Source: Alphaproteobacteria bacterium (GTDB lineage Bacteria > Pseudomonadota > Alphaproteobacteria > RF32 > CAG-239). From it: 42,823 bases of DNA. Under the pieces are notes generated by a model, which had not been told where the DNA came from, did not search any database, and was given only the letters and a program-made list of their open reading frames with translations. The translations under genes were made by a program, and so were the position numbers. Positions 41,028 through 42,823 of this stretch are shown piece after piece. Location of the stretch: assembly GCA_017935485.1 (NCBI GenBank), contig JAGBHO010000003.1:1-42823 (forward strand), given 5' to 3'. The stretch's first letter is position 1, and each line of letters opens with the position of its first letter.

Positions 41028-42218
41028 TTACCTGCAGGTTCCTTCACTCGATGACGTATAGCCGTCACATGTCGTATTTTTATCACTACAAGAGCCACAG
41101 TTTTCTGAAGTATACCCATACTTACCGGTTCCGTTTTTCTCACATTCTTCTTTGGTAAGATAGATTGTTCCGTTAGAATAGCAGGCTGAAGTTGTGAATA
41201 CATCATTTTCTTCTCCTGTGTCGGTGTTTCTGCAGCCTTTAGTTACTTTGTGGACCCAATGGTAACCGGAACCGCTTGGGGAACAAAAGCCGCCACTGAC
41301 TGCGCGGACATACCCGACCCACGGATTAGAGCTTCCGCCCCCTGAACTTCCGCTGCCACTACCGGAGTTGCCGGAAGGCGGAGGTGTCGGTTCGGGATCA
41401 GGACAAGAAGAACAACATCTTCTGGTACCGCCGCAACCGTCGGAACAGGAATAACTACCACAATCGCATCCCCATTCGTCGTCATAAGGCGTGCAACAGG
41501 GTTCATAAGGATAATAACAGGTTTTCGTGCGGCATCCGTTACGTGTTGAGCCGCCGCAGCCTCCGGGGTTTGACGTTGACGTACCTGACGGGCAGTTTGG
41601 ATTACAGGTGTAATAGCAGGTATATTCGCAGCCGTCGGTACCGTTCGAGCCGTAAGAAGAGTAGCTTAAAGACGTATTCGACGGGCAGCCGGAAGGCCTG
41701 CAGCAAGTCCCGTAGGATGAATCATAAGAGCAGCGGCCGGAGTTCTTTTTAAGCTTCTGACCTGACGGACAAGAGTTTGTATAGCCGGTATCCCGGCATG
41801 CACGCTGGTTGTCTCTTTTACATCCTTTATACAAGGTTCCGAAGCTGGGACAAGGCTGGTCAACATAATTAGGAATAGAACAGGTTGTCGTATTATATCC
41901 GTTTTGCTGACACCAAGTCTTTGCATCGCATTTGAGATAATGGTCGTCACGGGAACACTTACCGACTTGGGCATGATACTGCGGACATTTGCCAGAAGCA
42001 TAATAAGTGTAGCCTTTTTTCTCGCACCACTCAGTGTCGGAGTTGACATTCATGTTGATATCGCCCTGAACAGTGTCGGAATCTTGACAGTCGGGCAGGA
42101 AGCATACACCGGCAAAAGCGGAAGAAGGCGGGAGGAGAACCGAGAAAGTAGCGGCAACAGCAAAGACTGACACCGCAGAGTTTAGTTTCATGTGTAGCAT
42201 AGTGTTAATATTCTTCAT
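41028..42218 (-). CDS. Cysteine-rich secreted protein, complete copy
   Basis: This 396-aa protein has a signal peptide (cleavage near SSAFAG, ~residue 36) and about 40 Cys. From ~35 to 270 there are repeated C-x(n)-C modules with Tyr/Gly/Ser-rich spacers (KCPQ, GKCSRDD, CCRPSGC, YTCYYTCNPNC, CGGTRRCCSSC). A Pro then Gly/Ser linker (PEPTPPPSGNSGSGSG) separates a C-terminal ~110-residue domain with eight further Cys. The ATG at 42218 follows GGGAGGAGACC. It is a paralogue of the partial gene at 1-416. Probably a disulfide-rich surface or secreted protein; the function is unknown. Confidence 0.82.
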   Translation of the reverse strand: MKNINTMLHMKLNSAVSVFAVAATFSVLLPPSSAFAGVCFLPDCQDSDTVQGDINMNVNSDTEWCEKKGYTYYASGKCPQYHAQVGKCSRDDHYLKCDAKTWCQQNGYNTTTCSIPNYVDQPCPSFGTLYKGCKRDNQRACRDTGYTNSCPSGQKLKKNSGRCSYDSSYGTCCRPSGCPSNTSLSYSSYGSNGTDGCEYTCYYTCNPNCPSGTSTSNPGGCGGSTRNGCRTKTCYYPYEPCCTPYDDEWGCDCGSYSCSDGCGGTRRCCSSCPDPEPTPPPSGNSGSGSGSSGGGSSNPWVGYVRAVSGGFCSPSGSGYHWVHKVTKGCRNTDTGEENDVFTTSACYSNGTIYLTKEECEKNGTGKYGYTSENCGSCSDKNTTCDGYTSSSEGTCR

Positions 42219-42244
42219 CGGTCTCCTCCCTTAATAAAAATTCT

Positions 42245-42460
42245 TTTCAAAGCACATGTTCTGTCATACATCCCGTCAAAGCAACACGGTCTCTGAAGCA
42301 GAGAGCTGACAACCTGCCGTGCAGGTCAAACCAGGGCTCTTTTTTATTGTCCTTCTCGGGCTGCGACCCGAGAATCCGTCTCACAACCGGCACTTTGCCT
42401 GTTTCTTTATGGATTGCCGGATCGAAGTCCGGCAATGACATTGTTATTACTATAACACAA
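42245..42460. repeat. Dispersed palindromic repeat, copy 3
   Basis: This contains 'agcaacacggtctctgaag', 'cctgccgtgcaggt', ttctcgggctgcgacccgagaa and attgccggatcgaagtccggcaat in the same order as copy 1. It sits, as copy 1 does, directly upstream of a Cys-rich gene. Confidence 0.8.
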
Positions 42461-42823
42461 GAAAACATAAATGTCAAGAAATAGTGAAAGAAGGGATGAA
42501 AATTTTGGCTAATCAGAAAAGACTAAATTACAAACTTTCTGAATGTAATCTCCTAAAACACATTTCCCTGTCCGACACGGTTTGGGTGCCCTTTGCAACA
42601 GCCCTAAATGAAGCACTGTTTCACCCCCTCTTTGATAAGAGGGGGCGGGGGGAGTTAGACCCGCCCGATTACCGAACAACTTCTTAATCTTTAGAGCAAA
42701 GAGGTAAAATTGAAGCACTAAGCTTTGGAGCATAGCGACCTTAACTTTGCTCTGAAGATTTAGAAAGTGAGGTTGGGCTTGACTTTTGCTTACTTTTGGT
42801 CAAGCAAAAGTAAGAAAGAAGAA
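42461..42823. other. Repeat-rich non-coding end of the window
   Basis: I see no supported gene here. The stretch holds 'accccctctttgataagagg', which forms a hairpin, and near the end a perfect inverted repeat cttacttttg (42789-42798) / caaaagtaag (42805-42814) with a 6-nt loop. Open frames here are short and low in quality. The start of the stretch resembles 779-850, so the duplication that includes the Cys-rich gene and copy 3 may extend to here. Confidence 0.5.

Noticed and set aside
42484..42733. Two short open frames on opposite strands near the window end
   Set aside because: Both run through a hairpin-forming repeat (ccccctctttgataagaggg type) and give typical repeat-derived peptides such as PPAPSYQRGGE.

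Overview
The window looks like a chromosome segment of a low-to-moderate GC alphaproteobacterium, probably an uncultured gut-type Rhodospirillales relative. The grounds are the bamE/yceD/rpmF/plsX/fabH/ihfA/merR cluster in alphaproteobacterial order, flgF-flgG-flgA-flgH, a FlaF-type flagellin regulator (a family known from alphaproteobacteria), an RHH_4-type ribbon-helix-helix protein, and dispersed palindromic 'cccgggcttgacccggg' / 'attgccggatc..tccggcaat' repeats. The species assignment is inference; no rRNA is present.

Layout. 1-2.3 kb: 5' part of a cysteine-rich secreted protein, a dispersed repeat and an OprB-type porin. 2.4-7.2 kb: envelope and fatty-acid housekeeping genes (bamE on the minus strand; yceD, rpmF, plsX, fabH, ihfA, merR on the plus strand). 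7.3-12.8 kb: membrane proteins of unknown role (one frameshifted), a hypoxanthine/deoxyinosine DNA glycosylase, an outer-membrane barrel protein and a GNAT acetyltransferase. 12.88-28.31 kb: an AT-rich genomic island bounded by a perfect 20-bp direct repeat equal to the 3' end of the tRNA-Pro(GGG) gene at 28292-28368. 28.7-36.6 kb: mixed housekeeping genes (histidine phosphatase, RHH protein, Hsp20, DUF3175, a solenoid-like repeat protein, DMT transporter, amidohydrolase, EF-hand protein), a structured RNA with its own promoter and terminator, and a small HTH protein. 36.7-41 kb: flgFGAH and a tandemly duplicated FlaF protein. 41-42.8 kb: a second, complete copy of the cysteine-rich secreted protein with the same repeat upstream.

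The island holds one tight minus-strand operon behind a good sigma-70-type promoter (TTGACT-17-TATAAT): a single-TRD HsdS-like protein, HsdM, RhuM, a membrane protein with a SieB-like N-terminus, a full HsdS, four small or unassigned genes, HsdR and a YgjP-like metallopeptidase. The four genes between hsdS and hsdR (Cys-rich/TM protein, coiled-coil plus zinc-ribbon protein, 60-aa membrane peptide, alpha-helical cytosolic protein) are the best candidate for an undescribed accessory or defence module. Three of them carry a similar short S-[QK]-I..Q..V motif at a terminus. Around the operon lie decayed genes: a sacsin-like ATPase and a DUF2075 protein fused tail to tail, a DUF6362 gene with an amber codon, a phage-replication-like gene and the C-terminal stub of a recombinase.
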